A stretch of 64,000 nt of DNA. It comes from Sphingobacterium arenae. GTDB taxonomy: Bacteria; Bacteroidota; Bacteroidia; Sphingobacteriales; Sphingobacteriaceae. Position numbers and translations under genes: made by a program. Below the pieces are notes generated by a model. It was given only the letters and a program-made list of their open reading frames with translations. It was not told the origin of the DNA and searched no databases. The stretch is taken from NCBI RefSeq assembly GCF_014692505.1, contig NZ_JACNYK010000001.1, positions 753,922 through 817,921 on the forward strand, in the 5' to 3' direction. Positions 1 through 8,864 of this stretch are shown piece by piece (position 1 is the first letter of the stretch; each line of letters begins with the position of its first letter).

Positions 1-1476
1 CAGGCGGTTCGTTCGTGGACGAATACGACAGATAGGTTATCCGAAAAGATCATACAGGAGGCGGTCTCCAGTTATGTAAAGGGCACATCGAAAAAAGGAA
101 AAGATTTGGGCTATGTCCGGATTTTTAATACCGTTGCCGCAAAAAGATCAGCGGTTGTCCGTGTAAAATTACCGGCAACTTGGACGCAAAGAGATGTGAC
201 GCTTCATGATCGTAAAGGAGAAGAGTTGGCTTGTGTTATAGAGGAAAAGGATAATGCTTTATGGATCGTTTTTAAACCAAACGTGGCCACCTTGGGTTAT
301 GTAACCTATGCTTTGCGAAAAAATAGTCAACCTGTCAACAAAAAAGTGCAACAGGTGCGTTTTGATGCAGAAGGAAATTGCATCATAGAGAACGATATGT
401 ATAAGATAACGCTCGACAAATCTAATGGGGGCGTAATCACTAGTCTTTTCGCTAAGCATATCGATAATAGGCAATTCGTTGATCCCTACGGACCTTACGG
501 TTTAGGGGAGATCGCGGGCCATTTTTATGAGGAAGGAAAATTTCATTCGTCAAAGGATAACCCCGCTACCATAACTGTTTTGGAAGATAACCCGTTTATC
601 GTAAAGGTAAGGGTCGCGGGCTATATCGCTTCACACCCGATGGTCCAAGTAATCACGCTTGAGGCTGGCCAGCGACGGATAGACTTTGAGCTAACGGTTG
701 ATTGGCAGCGAAATGTGGGCATCGGTGAATATAAACAAGAGCATGACTGGACAGACAATAGGCGCGCATACACAGATGACAGGTACAAACTTAAAGTGAT
801 GTTTCCCAATAATCTCCAAGGTGCTAAGTTGTACAAAAATGCGCCTTTTGATGTATGTGAGAGCCGACATGAAAATACGTTTTTCGGGAATTGGGACGAA
901 ATCAAGCACAATGTGATTCTTCATTGGGTAGATCTGGTGGAAGAAGACCAGGAATATGGCCTGGCGCTCCTGTCCGATCATACCACGTCCTATCTCCATG
1001 GTTCGGATTACCCCTTGAGCCTTACCGCACAATATTCGGGCGTCGGGCTGTGGGGCGTGGACTATGAGATAACGGAAGCCTTAAAAATGCGCTATGCGTT
1101 GATCCCCCACGCGGGCAGATGGGACACGGCACAGATTGCTACCGAAAGCAACTGTTGGAATGAGCCCTTGCTGGGCGTATATGGAGGAGATTTCGTAGGT
1201 GAGGATAGGCAATTTGTTGCGGCGGGTCAAGCAGGAATAGAGGTGTCGGCGATGAAACTTGATCAGGAAGACCTCCTGCTTAGGCTTTTTAATGCGGAAG
1301 GCGTATCGGGCGTACACCAGATTAGGCTTGATTTCCCGGTAGAAGGTATAGAAGAGGTTTTGTTGGACGGTGAAAAGGTAGGTGCGCTACAAGTAGCGGA
1401 TCATATGGGCAAACCAACCTTTTCCATGGATATACCTCGCTTTGGAATAAAAACAGTTCGAATAAAGAAAAAATAG
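1..1476 (+). CDS. GH38 alpha-mannosidase, C-terminal part (5' end outside window)
   Basis: The reading frame is open from base 1 with no stop. The first in-frame start-like codon is an internal TTG at 106, so this is the 3' part (about 491 residues) of a larger gene. The translation begins in the middle/C-terminal beta-sandwich region of family 38 alpha-mannosidases: a V-R-I-F-N-T stretch with a following Arg matches the usual 'vvFNplswxR' entry to the C-terminal domain. The long beta-rich rest ends just after the sugar-binding sandwich. The catalytic N-terminal barrel, with its zinc site and Asp nucleophile, would lie upstream and cannot be checked. GH38 enzymes remove alpha-linked mannose from N-glycans and mannans. 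The two GH92 genes downstream on the same strand support that role. Family call fairly sure; linkage unknown. Confidence 0.8.
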   Translation, partial: QAVRSWTNTTDRLSEKIIQEAVSSYVKGTSKKGKDLGYVRIFNTVAAKRSAVVRVKLPATWTQRDVTLHDRKGEELACVIEEKDNALWIVFKPNVATLGYVTYALRKNSQPVNKKVQQVRFDAEGNCIIENDMYKITLDKSNGGVITSLFAKHIDNRQFVDPYGPYGLGEIAGHFYEEGKFHSSKDNPATITVLEDNPFIVKVRVAGYIASHPMVQVITLEAGQRRIDFELTVDWQRNVGIGEYKQEHDWTDNRRAYTDDRYKLKVMFPNNLQGAKLYKNAPFDVCESRHENTFFGNWDEIKHNVILHWVDLVEEDQEYGLALLSDHTTSYLHGSDYPLSLTAQYSGVGLWGVDYEITEALKMRYALIPHAGRWDTAQIATESNCWNEPLLGVYGGDFVGEDRQFVAAGQAGIEVSAMKLDQEDLLLRLFNAEGVSGVHQIRLDFPVEGIEEVLLDGEKVGALQVADHMGKPTFSMDIPRFGIKTVRIKKK

Positions 1477-1496
1477 ATATAGCTAATTAAACATCG

Positions 1497-3839
1497 ATGT
1501 TAAGGAGTATACAATTATGGGGGAGCCTTGTATCCTGTTTCCTGTTATTAAAATCCTGTGCGGTGGGTGATACAACAGCATACTCGTCTCCGGCGGATTA
1601 TGTAAATCCCTTTATAGGGGCCAGTACAAGTGTGGGGATTGCCGAAGTTTATCATGGTTTAGGGAAGACGTTTCCGGGAGCTGCTACACCCTATGGTATG
1701 GTGCAGGTCAGCCCCAATACCATTACAGGAGGGGATAATAGTCCGGGGTATAGTTACGAGCATCAGACGATAGAAGGATTCGCTTTTACACAGATGAGTG
1801 GGGTCGGCTGGTTTGGGGATTTAGGAAATTTTCTGGTGATGCCTACGACAGGAAAACTGAAGGTTATTGCCGGGAAAGAAGATGGCAGTATCGAAGGGTA
1901 CCGTTCGCACTACAATAAGCAAACGGAAATAGCAAAGGCAGGTTATTATGCCGTGGATTTAACAGATTATCATATCAAAGTGGAGACGACGGCTGCCGCG
2001 CATAGCGGAATGATCCGTTTCACGTTCCCGCAACATAAAGAATCGCGCATACAGATCGATCTTGCTCGTCGGGTAGGAGGGACAGCTATAAAACAGTATA
2101 TCCATAAGGTGGATGAGCACACGATTAGGGGATGGATGTTGTGCACACCGGATGGCGGTGGATGGGGAAACGGTGAAGGGAATGCGGATTATACAGTTTA
2201 CTTCTATGCACGATTCAGTAAACCCTTGGAAAATTATGGTTTCTGGACAGCTGATATTCCCGACAATTGGAAGCGAAAAAGAGATGAAGTTGTTAGCATC
2301 CCTTATTTAAGAGCGGTGGAAAAGGCCACTATTATACGGGACGAGGAAACCTTAGAAGGAAAGCACTTGGGTTTTTTCTCTGACTTTGAAACAAGCGAAA
2401 ATGAGGAGGTTACTTTGCAGGTGGGTATTTCTTTTGTTGATATGGGCGGAGCAGAAAATAATTTTAGGAAGGAAATGGAAGGGAAGTCTTTTGATCAAAT
2501 TCGGGAGGAAGCGTATGATTTATGGAATCAAGAACTGGATAGAGTGCATATCCAAGGTGGAACGGATGATCAGAAAACAATCTTCTATACCGCGCTTTAT
2601 CACACGATGATTGATCCTCGTACATATACGGATGTAGACGGACGTTATATCGGTGGAGACAAGCAGGTACACCAAGAAAGCGGGTTTACAAAACGGACGA
2701 TGTTCAGTGGTTGGGATGTTTTTCGAAGCCAGTTCCCGCTGCAAACCATTATAAATCCAAGATTGGTGGATGACCAACTTAACTCATTGATTACACTTGC
2801 GGAGGAATCTGGACGTGGATATTACGAGCGGTGGGAGATTATGAACGCCTATTCCGGATGTATGATCGGGAATCCGGCTTTATCTGTGCTGGCCGATGCC
2901 TATGTAAAAGGTATCCGAGGATACGATGTGGAAAAAGCCTATGCATTTGCCGTCAATACGTCTGAAAAATTCGGAAACGATTCTTTGGGTTATACAGCGG
3001 CGCCGTTCAGTATTTCAAATACGTTGGAATATGCGTATACAGATTGGTGCATCGCACAATTGGCAAACCGGCTTGGAAAACAAGAAGATGAACAGCTTTT
3101 CTTAGAAAAATCACAAGCATACAGGAATATCTTTGATACTGAAAAAGGCTGGTTCCGGCCTAGAAATACAGATGGTTCTTGGGAAATCTGGCCGGAGGGA
3201 GCGAGAACAAAAGAGTGGTATGGAACTGTTGAATGTAATCCTTACCAACAAGGGTGGTTTGTTCCGCATGATATTCCGGGGATGATACAGCTCATGGGTG
3301 GAAGGGAGAACGTATTGGAAGATTTGACAAGTTTTTTTGAACAGACACCGGACCATATGCTGTGGAATGATTATTATAACCATGCTAATGAACCTGTTCA
3401 CCTCGTACCATTCTTATTTAATCACCTCGATGCACCTTGGGATACCCAGAAATGGACACGCCATATCTGTGACGAGGCGTATAAAAATTCCGTAGAAGGT
3501 ATTGTGGGAAACGAGGATGTAGGACAAATGTCTGCTTGGTATGTATTGGCTTCCAGTGGTCTGCATCCCTCCTGTCCGGGAAGTACCCGTTTGGAGATAA
3601 CCAGTCCACTATTTGATGAAGTTAAATTCCGTTTGGATAATGATTATTATTCGGGAACGCATTTCACGATTAAGACCCATAATAATACAGCTAAAAATAT
3701 ATATATCCAGAAAGCACTGTTAAATGGAAATCCCTATGATAAATGCTATATCGATTTTCAGGAGATCGCTGCAGGTGGAAAACTTGAGTTGTTCATGGGA
3801 GAACAGCCGAACAAGAAATGGGGTGTAGAAAGTAATTAA
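1497..3839 (+). CDS. GH92 exo-alpha-mannosidase, lipoprotein
   Basis: 780 residues, the usual size for GH92 calcium-dependent, inverting exo-alpha-mannosidases. The N-terminus is a lipoprotein signal ending L-L-K-S-C at Cys21, so it is probably surface- or periplasm-anchored. The N-terminal beta-sandwich begins with the typical Y-V-N-P-F-I-G segment. In the (alpha/alpha)6 part, Glu579 (V-E-C-N-P-Y-Q-Q-G-W-F-V-P-H-D) sits where the family's catalytic acid is found, and G-N-E-D (671-674) plus G-Q-M-S-A-W form the base and calcium motif. The acid loop reads E-C-N-P-Y-Q-Q rather than the E-x-N-A-W-Q-Y of the second GH92 here, so the two may cut different linkages. The gene lies 20 bases after the GH38 gene and 7 bases before the GH2 gene, in one operon. 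Confidence 0.93.
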   Translation: MLRSIQLWGSLVSCFLLLKSCAVGDTTAYSSPADYVNPFIGASTSVGIAEVYHGLGKTFPGAATPYGMVQVSPNTITGGDNSPGYSYEHQTIEGFAFTQMSGVGWFGDLGNFLVMPTTGKLKVIAGKEDGSIEGYRSHYNKQTEIAKAGYYAVDLTDYHIKVETTAAAHSGMIRFTFPQHKESRIQIDLARRVGGTAIKQYIHKVDEHTIRGWMLCTPDGGGWGNGEGNADYTVYFYARFSKPLENYGFWTADIPDNWKRKRDEVVSIPYLRAVEKATIIRDEETLEGKHLGFFSDFETSENEEVTLQVGISFVDMGGAENNFRKEMEGKSFDQIREEAYDLWNQELDRVHIQGGTDDQKTIFYTALYHTMIDPRTYTDVDGRYIGGDKQVHQESGFTKRTMFSGWDVFRSQFPLQTIINPRLVDDQLNSLITLAEESGRGYYERWEIMNAYSGCMIGNPALSVLADAYVKGIRGYDVEKAYAFAVNTSEKFGNDSLGYTAAPFSISNTLEYAYTDWCIAQLANRLGKQEDEQLFLEKSQAYRNIFDTEKGWFRPRNTDGSWEIWPEGARTKEWYGTVECNPYQQGWFVPHDIPGMIQLMGGRENVLEDLTSFFEQTPDHMLWNDYYNHANEPVHLVPFLFNHLDAPWDTQKWTRHICDEAYKNSVEGIVGNEDVGQMSAWYVLASSGLHPSCPGSTRLEITSPLFDEVKFRLDNDYYSGTHFTIKTHNNTAKNIYIQKALLNGNPYDKCYIDFQEIAAGGKLELFMGEQPNKKWGVESN

Positions 3840-3846
3840 AAAGACA

Positions 3847-6543
3847 ATGGGTATAATAAAGAAGATATTGTTTACCATGTTATCCTTGCTATTGGTTTCT
3901 GTTGCATGTAACGGACAGCTTCAGCAGCTATCGTTAAATAGTACCAATCCGGATATAACATGGTGGGTACAACCAAAAACAGAAGGTTCACCGTCGGGGT
4001 TTGAGATTTCAACTTCAGGTTATCGGATGGAAGACGCCGTCAAAGGCGTAGTTCCTGGGGTAGTGTTTACAGCATATGTAGAGGCGGATGAAGTGCCTGA
4101 TCCGAACTATTCGGATAATATCCACCGTGTTGATGCGGCTTTTTTTAATCGCCCTTTTTGGTATCGAACAACCTTTCAACTGCCTACCTCGGTAAAACCG
4201 GGACAACAAATCTGGTTGCAGTTCGACAATACGAACCGGTATGCAGATTTTTATATGAATGGTGTAAAATTATCGGGAACACGAGAATCTACGAAAGATG
4301 TCAGTGGGCATATGCTACGTACCAAATATGAGGTTAGCCATTTGGTTAGCCATGATCAGGAGAATGTCGTCGCTGTACTGATTACCGATGCTGACCAAAA
4401 GAAGACAAGGGATGCCAAGGATCAATTTGGCGTAGTAGCCAGTCCGACCTATTTATCGGCCGCAAGCTGGGACTGGATGCCCTATGTGCCCGGACGATTG
4501 GCCGGTATAACGGGAAATGTATCGTTAAATTTTACCGGTGATGTGACCATGGAAGATCCTTGGGTAAGATCTGAGCTGGAATCGAATGACATTGCGTACT
4601 TATTTGTTTCAACGGAGTTGAAGAATGCTTCCGATCAGGCAAAAGAGGTCTTGCTATCCGGACGCATTCAACCGGGTAATATACAGTTCTCAAAGCAAGT
4701 ACACTTGGAGGCCAATACGTCGAAGAAGATATATATGGACCGTAAAGAAATGGAGGCCCTCATTGTAAAGCAACCCAAGCTTTGGTGGCCTAATGGTTAT
4801 GGAGAGCCGCATTTATATACGTGTACGTTGCGAAGTGAGATTGATGGTGCGGTATCCGATCAAAAGGAAATCACTTTTGGCATACGTCAGTATGAATACC
4901 AATATAGTCGAAACAATGCGGGATGGCCTGTTCTCCAGTTCTTTATCAACGGACAGCGCATATTTTTGAAAGGTGGCAATTGGGGTATGAGTGAATATTT
5001 GTTGCGGTGTTCCAGAAAAGAATACGAGACGAAGATAAAATTGCACAAAGACATGAATTATAATATGATTCGTCTTTGGACGGGTTGTGTTACAGATGAT
5101 GCTTTTTATGATTACTGTGACCGTTATGGTATCATGGTCTGGGATGACTTCTGGCTTTATGTGGCTTATAATGATGTCGCAAATGATGAAGATTTTAAAG
5201 CAAATGCGTTGGATAAAGTGAAAAGATTAAGGAATCATCCGAGTATTGCACTATGGTGTGGAGCGAATGAAACACATCCTAAGCCAGAGTTGGATGGCTA
5301 TCTCCGCAGCATTGTTGCTTTGGAAGACCATAATGACCGGATGTACAAGTCCAGTTCTAATCAAGATGGGCTATCTGGTAGTGGTTGGTGGGGCAATCAG
5401 CCGCCGAAGCATCATTTCGAAAACTCGGGGAGTAACCTGGCGTGGAATAATCCGCCTTATCCGTATGGTTCGGACCGGGGTTACGGATTGCGAACAGAAA
5501 TTGGTACAGCGACTTTCCCGAATTATGAGAGTGTGAAAGAATTTATGCCGGCCGAGTCATTGTGGCCTTTGCCTACAGATGAGCAACTGGAAAAGGATGA
5601 TGACAATGTGTGGAACAAGCATTATTTCGGAAAAGAGGCATCTAACGCAAGTCCGATTAATTATAAACGAGCGGTAAATACCCAATTTGGAGAGTCAGAT
5701 AACCTGATTGCTTTTTGCGAAAAGGCACAATACCTCAATATAGAAGTGATGAAAGGGATATATGAAGCTTGGAATGATAAGATGTGGGAAGATGCATCGG
5801 GGTTATTGCTCTGGATGAGCCAATCGGCGTACCCTTCCTTTGTATGGCAAACGTATGATTACTATCATGACGCGACCGGGGCTTATTGGGGCGCTAAATA
5901 TGCCTGTGAACCTTTGCATATACAATGGAACGCCGCTAATAATAGTGTGAAAGCGATAAATACAACATCCGAAGATCTGAAAGGGGCCGTGGCGACCGCG
6001 CGGGTTTTCACTTTTGGGGGTAAAGAATTAGCAGCGTATGGCCGCAGGGAAAAAGTGAACGTGCCGGCAAGTAACAAAAAAGAGGTTTACCGTTTAAACT
6101 TCGATTCCTGCAAAGCGTGTTTCGATGCTGAACTTACACCTTTACATTTTATAAAACTGGAACTAAAGGACAGTTTGGGAAATATGCTCTCCGAGAATTT
6201 TTATTGGCGGAACGGTGAAAAAGAACTTGACTATACGAAGCTCAATAAGCTGCCTGCTGCAGATCTGACTTTTACATTATTGGACAAAGCAGATGATGGA
6301 AAGCAGATCTTACTTAAAAATCAAGGAAAGAGTGTGGCTTTTGGTAATCGACTCCGACTTGTCCGACATGATACGCAGGAGCGGGTATTGCCTGTATTGT
6401 TTTCCGATAATTATTTCACCTTGATGCCGGGTGAGGAGAAAATCGTCCAGATTTCGGATTTAGAAGCAGGTCAATTTGATCTACTGTGGAAGCAATATGG
6501 ATATAAAGAGGAACATGTTTTAGTAGTGAAGAAAAAAAAATAA
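3847..6543 (+). CDS. GH2 beta-mannosidase / exo-beta-glucosaminidase-like enzyme
   Basis: 898 residues with an export signal and a possible lipobox (S-V-A-C). The order is GH2 sugar-binding sandwich (about 40-210), immunoglobulin-like domain (about 220-340), TIM barrel (about 350-680) and C-terminal sandwiches. Acid/base Glu475 follows Asn474 in L-W-C-G-A-N-E, and the nucleophile candidate is Glu551 in R-T-E-I-G. The barrel entry (K-G-G-N-W, then M-I-R-L-W) resembles the CsxA-type exo-beta-glucosaminidase/beta-mannosidase branch more than LacZ. Between two GH92 genes, a job on the Man-beta-1,4-GlcNAc core of N-glycans or another beta-mannoside is plausible, but substrate cannot be read from sequence. 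It ends 4 bases before the next gene. Confidence 0.85.
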   Translation: MGIIKKILFTMLSLLLVSVACNGQLQQLSLNSTNPDITWWVQPKTEGSPSGFEISTSGYRMEDAVKGVVPGVVFTAYVEADEVPDPNYSDNIHRVDAAFFNRPFWYRTTFQLPTSVKPGQQIWLQFDNTNRYADFYMNGVKLSGTRESTKDVSGHMLRTKYEVSHLVSHDQENVVAVLITDADQKKTRDAKDQFGVVASPTYLSAASWDWMPYVPGRLAGITGNVSLNFTGDVTMEDPWVRSELESNDIAYLFVSTELKNASDQAKEVLLSGRIQPGNIQFSKQVHLEANTSKKIYMDRKEMEALIVKQPKLWWPNGYGEPHLYTCTLRSEIDGAVSDQKEITFGIRQYEYQYSRNNAGWPVLQFFINGQRIFLKGGNWGMSEYLLRCSRKEYETKIKLHKDMNYNMIRLWTGCVTDDAFYDYCDRYGIMVWDDFWLYVAYNDVANDEDFKANALDKVKRLRNHPSIALWCGANETHPKPELDGYLRSIVALEDHNDRMYKSSSNQDGLSGSGWWGNQPPKHHFENSGSNLAWNNPPYPYGSDRGYGLRTEIGTATFPNYESVKEFMPAESLWPLPTDEQLEKDDDNVWNKHYFGKEASNASPINYKRAVNTQFGESDNLIAFCEKAQYLNIEVMKGIYEAWNDKMWEDASGLLLWMSQSAYPSFVWQTYDYYHDATGAYWGAKYACEPLHIQWNAANNSVKAINTTSEDLKGAVATARVFTFGGKELAAYGRREKVNVPASNKKEVYRLNFDSCKACFDAELTPLHFIKLELKDSLGNMLSENFYWRNGEKELDYTKLNKLPAADLTFTLLDKADDGKQILLKNQGKSVAFGNRLRLVRHDTQERVLPVLFSDNYFTLMPGEEKIVQISDLEAGQFDLLWKQYGYKEEHVLVVKKKK

Positions 6544-6547
6544 ACGG

Positions 6548-8833
6548 ATGAAAATAAAAAATATAGTTTGGGTTGTTCTTTTTTCGCTTGGGATAACAAC
6601 AGGTTATGCACAGGAGAAGGACTTGGTAAAGTATGTGAATACGTTGCAGGGGACAGATTCCGAATGGGCGTTGTCCTATGGGAATACCTACCCCACGGTA
6701 GGCTTGCCTTTTGCGATGCATTTTTTTTCTGCACAGACAGGAAAGAATGGTGATGGTTGGAAATACACCTATAAGGCGAATACGATCCGTGGTTTTCAGC
6801 AAGTACACCAGTGTAGTCCTTGGATGGGTGATTATGCGGTTTTCTCCCTGATGCCGGGAAAGGGAAACCTCCTTGTCAATGAAGATGAAAGAGCTTTGCC
6901 TTTTAACCATGATAATGAAATTGCTAAACCACATTATTATTCCGTAAAGTTTGATAACGGGATACAAGCAGAGATCAGTCCGGTAGAGCGTGGTGCGCAC
7001 ATGCGGTTCTCCTTTCCGAAAAAGGAAAAGGCTTATTTGATCTTAGACGGCTTTCTGAAGCATAGTCAAGTAAAGATCATTCCGGAAGAGCGCAAAATTA
7101 TCGGCTATGTTAATAATGGTCGGTTCGTTCCTGAAAACTTCCGTAATTATTTTGTACTGGTTTTCAATCAGGATTTTAAGAGCTATGGCACGTGGGAAAA
7201 TAGAGCGAATAAAATCTCTTCGGGAAATAGAGCGGATGAAGGAGAAGGCATTGGTGCTTACCTAGAATTTAAGCCGGGCACACGTGTAGAAGTGAAAATG
7301 GCATCTTCCTATATTGACCCCGATCAAGCATTACGGAATTTAAAACAGGAGCTGGACGGAAATAAAAATTTTGAAACGACCAAAACCAAAGCGTTCGATG
7401 TTTGGAATGCATGGTTAAACCGTATCGTAGTAGAAGGGGGAACAGAAGAAGAAAAAGCAACCTTCTACTCTTGTCTGTTTCGTGCCAATCTCTTTTCCCG
7501 TAAGTTCTATGAAATTGATCCAGCGGGTAATCCCTATTATTTCAGCCCGTATGACGGAAAAATTCACCTGGGCTATATGTATACGGATAATGGCTTTTGG
7601 GACACTTTTCGTTCCCAATTTCCATTGAGTAATATCCTACATCGTGAAATGCAGGGGCGCTATATGCAGTCTTTATTGGATGCGCAGCAACAGGCAGGCT
7701 TTCTTCCAACTTGGTCTAATCCGGGTATGTCCGGTGTGATGATCGGAAACCATGCGATTTCCTTACTAACGGATGCCTGGGTAAAAGGTGTGCGTACTTT
7801 TAATCCCGATAGTGCTTTGCACGCCTATTATCATGAGGTAACCAATAAAGGTTTTTATGGAGGTTCGAATGGTCGACAGGGTTGGGAAGCGTACTTTATC
7901 AAAGGATATATTCCGTATCAGGATGATTTGCATGAAAGCACCGCCAAAACATTAGAGTATGCTTATGATGATTTTTGTGCTTATCAACTGGCAAAAATGA
8001 CGGGTAATAAATTCTACGAAAATATATTTGCCCGCCAGATGTATAATTACGTCAACGTTTTTGATAAAGATAGCAAATTTATGCGCGGACGATTGGCAAA
8101 TGGCGAATGGATGCCAGATTTTGATCCGGTGGAATGGGGTGGTGCTTTTACCGAGGCCAATGCCTGGCAATATACGTGGTCAGTGATGCACGACATAAAC
8201 GGACTGATTAATCTCATCGGCGGCGTAGATCGTTTCAACGCGAAATTAGATTCTTTATTCACGATGGAACAGACGATCAAGTATGGCAGCTATAAACAGG
8301 AAATACACGAGATGCGGGAAATGCTCTTGGCCAAAATGGGACAATATGCACATGGTAATCAACCGGTACAGCATGTTGCGTATTTATACAATTTCAGCGG
8401 CCAACCCTGGAAATCGCAGGAGCGGACGCGTAAAGTCATGTCCCAGCTGTACAACGCTTCGGAAAAAGGCTATCCAGGAGACGAAGATCAAGGCGGAATG
8501 TCTTCTTGGTATGTGTTAAGTGCGTTGGGAATTTATAGCGTATGTCCGGGAACGGACGAATATGTTTTTGGCAGCCCGGTCTTTGAGAAAGCTACCGTGA
8601 AGCTGGAAAACGGGAAGGAGTTTGTCGTGATTGCCAAGAATAACAGTCCGAAGAATGTCTATATACAGTCGGCGCAGTTGAATGGTGTTCCTTATGATAG
8701 GAATTTCATACGGTATGAGGACATCATACAAGGCGGAAAACTGGAATTTGTGATGGGAGCCTCTCCTAATATGAACAGGGGAGTTTCGATAGAATCCCGA
8801 CCGTTTTCGTTGAGCCAGCTAGCAGGAGAGTAG
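6548..8833 (+). CDS. GH92 exo-alpha-mannosidase, secreted
   Basis: 761 residues with a Sec signal ending G-Y-A-Q, no lipobox, so probably periplasmic. GH92 features: V-K-Y-V-N-T-L-Q-G-T at the start of the N-domain, catalytic acid candidate Glu536 in T-E-A-N-A-W-Q-Y-T-W, and G-D-E-D (644-647) followed by Q-G-G-M-S-S-W-Y-V-L-S-A-L-G for the base and calcium site. These active-site loops follow the common GH92 pattern and differ from those of the first GH92, which suggests complementary linkage specificities. It sits 4 bases behind the GH2 gene and 31 bases before susD. Confidence 0.94.
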   Translation: MKIKNIVWVVLFSLGITTGYAQEKDLVKYVNTLQGTDSEWALSYGNTYPTVGLPFAMHFFSAQTGKNGDGWKYTYKANTIRGFQQVHQCSPWMGDYAVFSLMPGKGNLLVNEDERALPFNHDNEIAKPHYYSVKFDNGIQAEISPVERGAHMRFSFPKKEKAYLILDGFLKHSQVKIIPEERKIIGYVNNGRFVPENFRNYFVLVFNQDFKSYGTWENRANKISSGNRADEGEGIGAYLEFKPGTRVEVKMASSYIDPDQALRNLKQELDGNKNFETTKTKAFDVWNAWLNRIVVEGGTEEEKATFYSCLFRANLFSRKFYEIDPAGNPYYFSPYDGKIHLGYMYTDNGFWDTFRSQFPLSNILHREMQGRYMQSLLDAQQQAGFLPTWSNPGMSGVMIGNHAISLLTDAWVKGVRTFNPDSALHAYYHEVTNKGFYGGSNGRQGWEAYFIKGYIPYQDDLHESTAKTLEYAYDDFCAYQLAKMTGNKFYENIFARQMYNYVNVFDKDSKFMRGRLANGEWMPDFDPVEWGGAFTEANAWQYTWSVMHDINGLINLIGGVDRFNAKLDSLFTMEQTIKYGSYKQEIHEMREMLLAKMGQYAHGNQPVQHVAYLYNFSGQPWKSQERTRKVMSQLYNASEKGYPGDEDQGGMSSWYVLSALGIYSVCPGTDEYVFGSPVFEKATVKLENGKEFVVIAKNNSPKNVYIQSAQLNGVPYDRNFIRYEDIIQGGKLEFVMGASPNMNRGVSIESRPFSLSQLAGE

Positions 8834-8864
8834 CAAATAATTATAATACATTATAAATTAAATT

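Noticed and set aside
6416..7000. 194-codon - strand frame across the GH2/GH92 junction
   Set aside because: Antisense to two strong glycosidase genes; composition and lack of motifs indicate chance.
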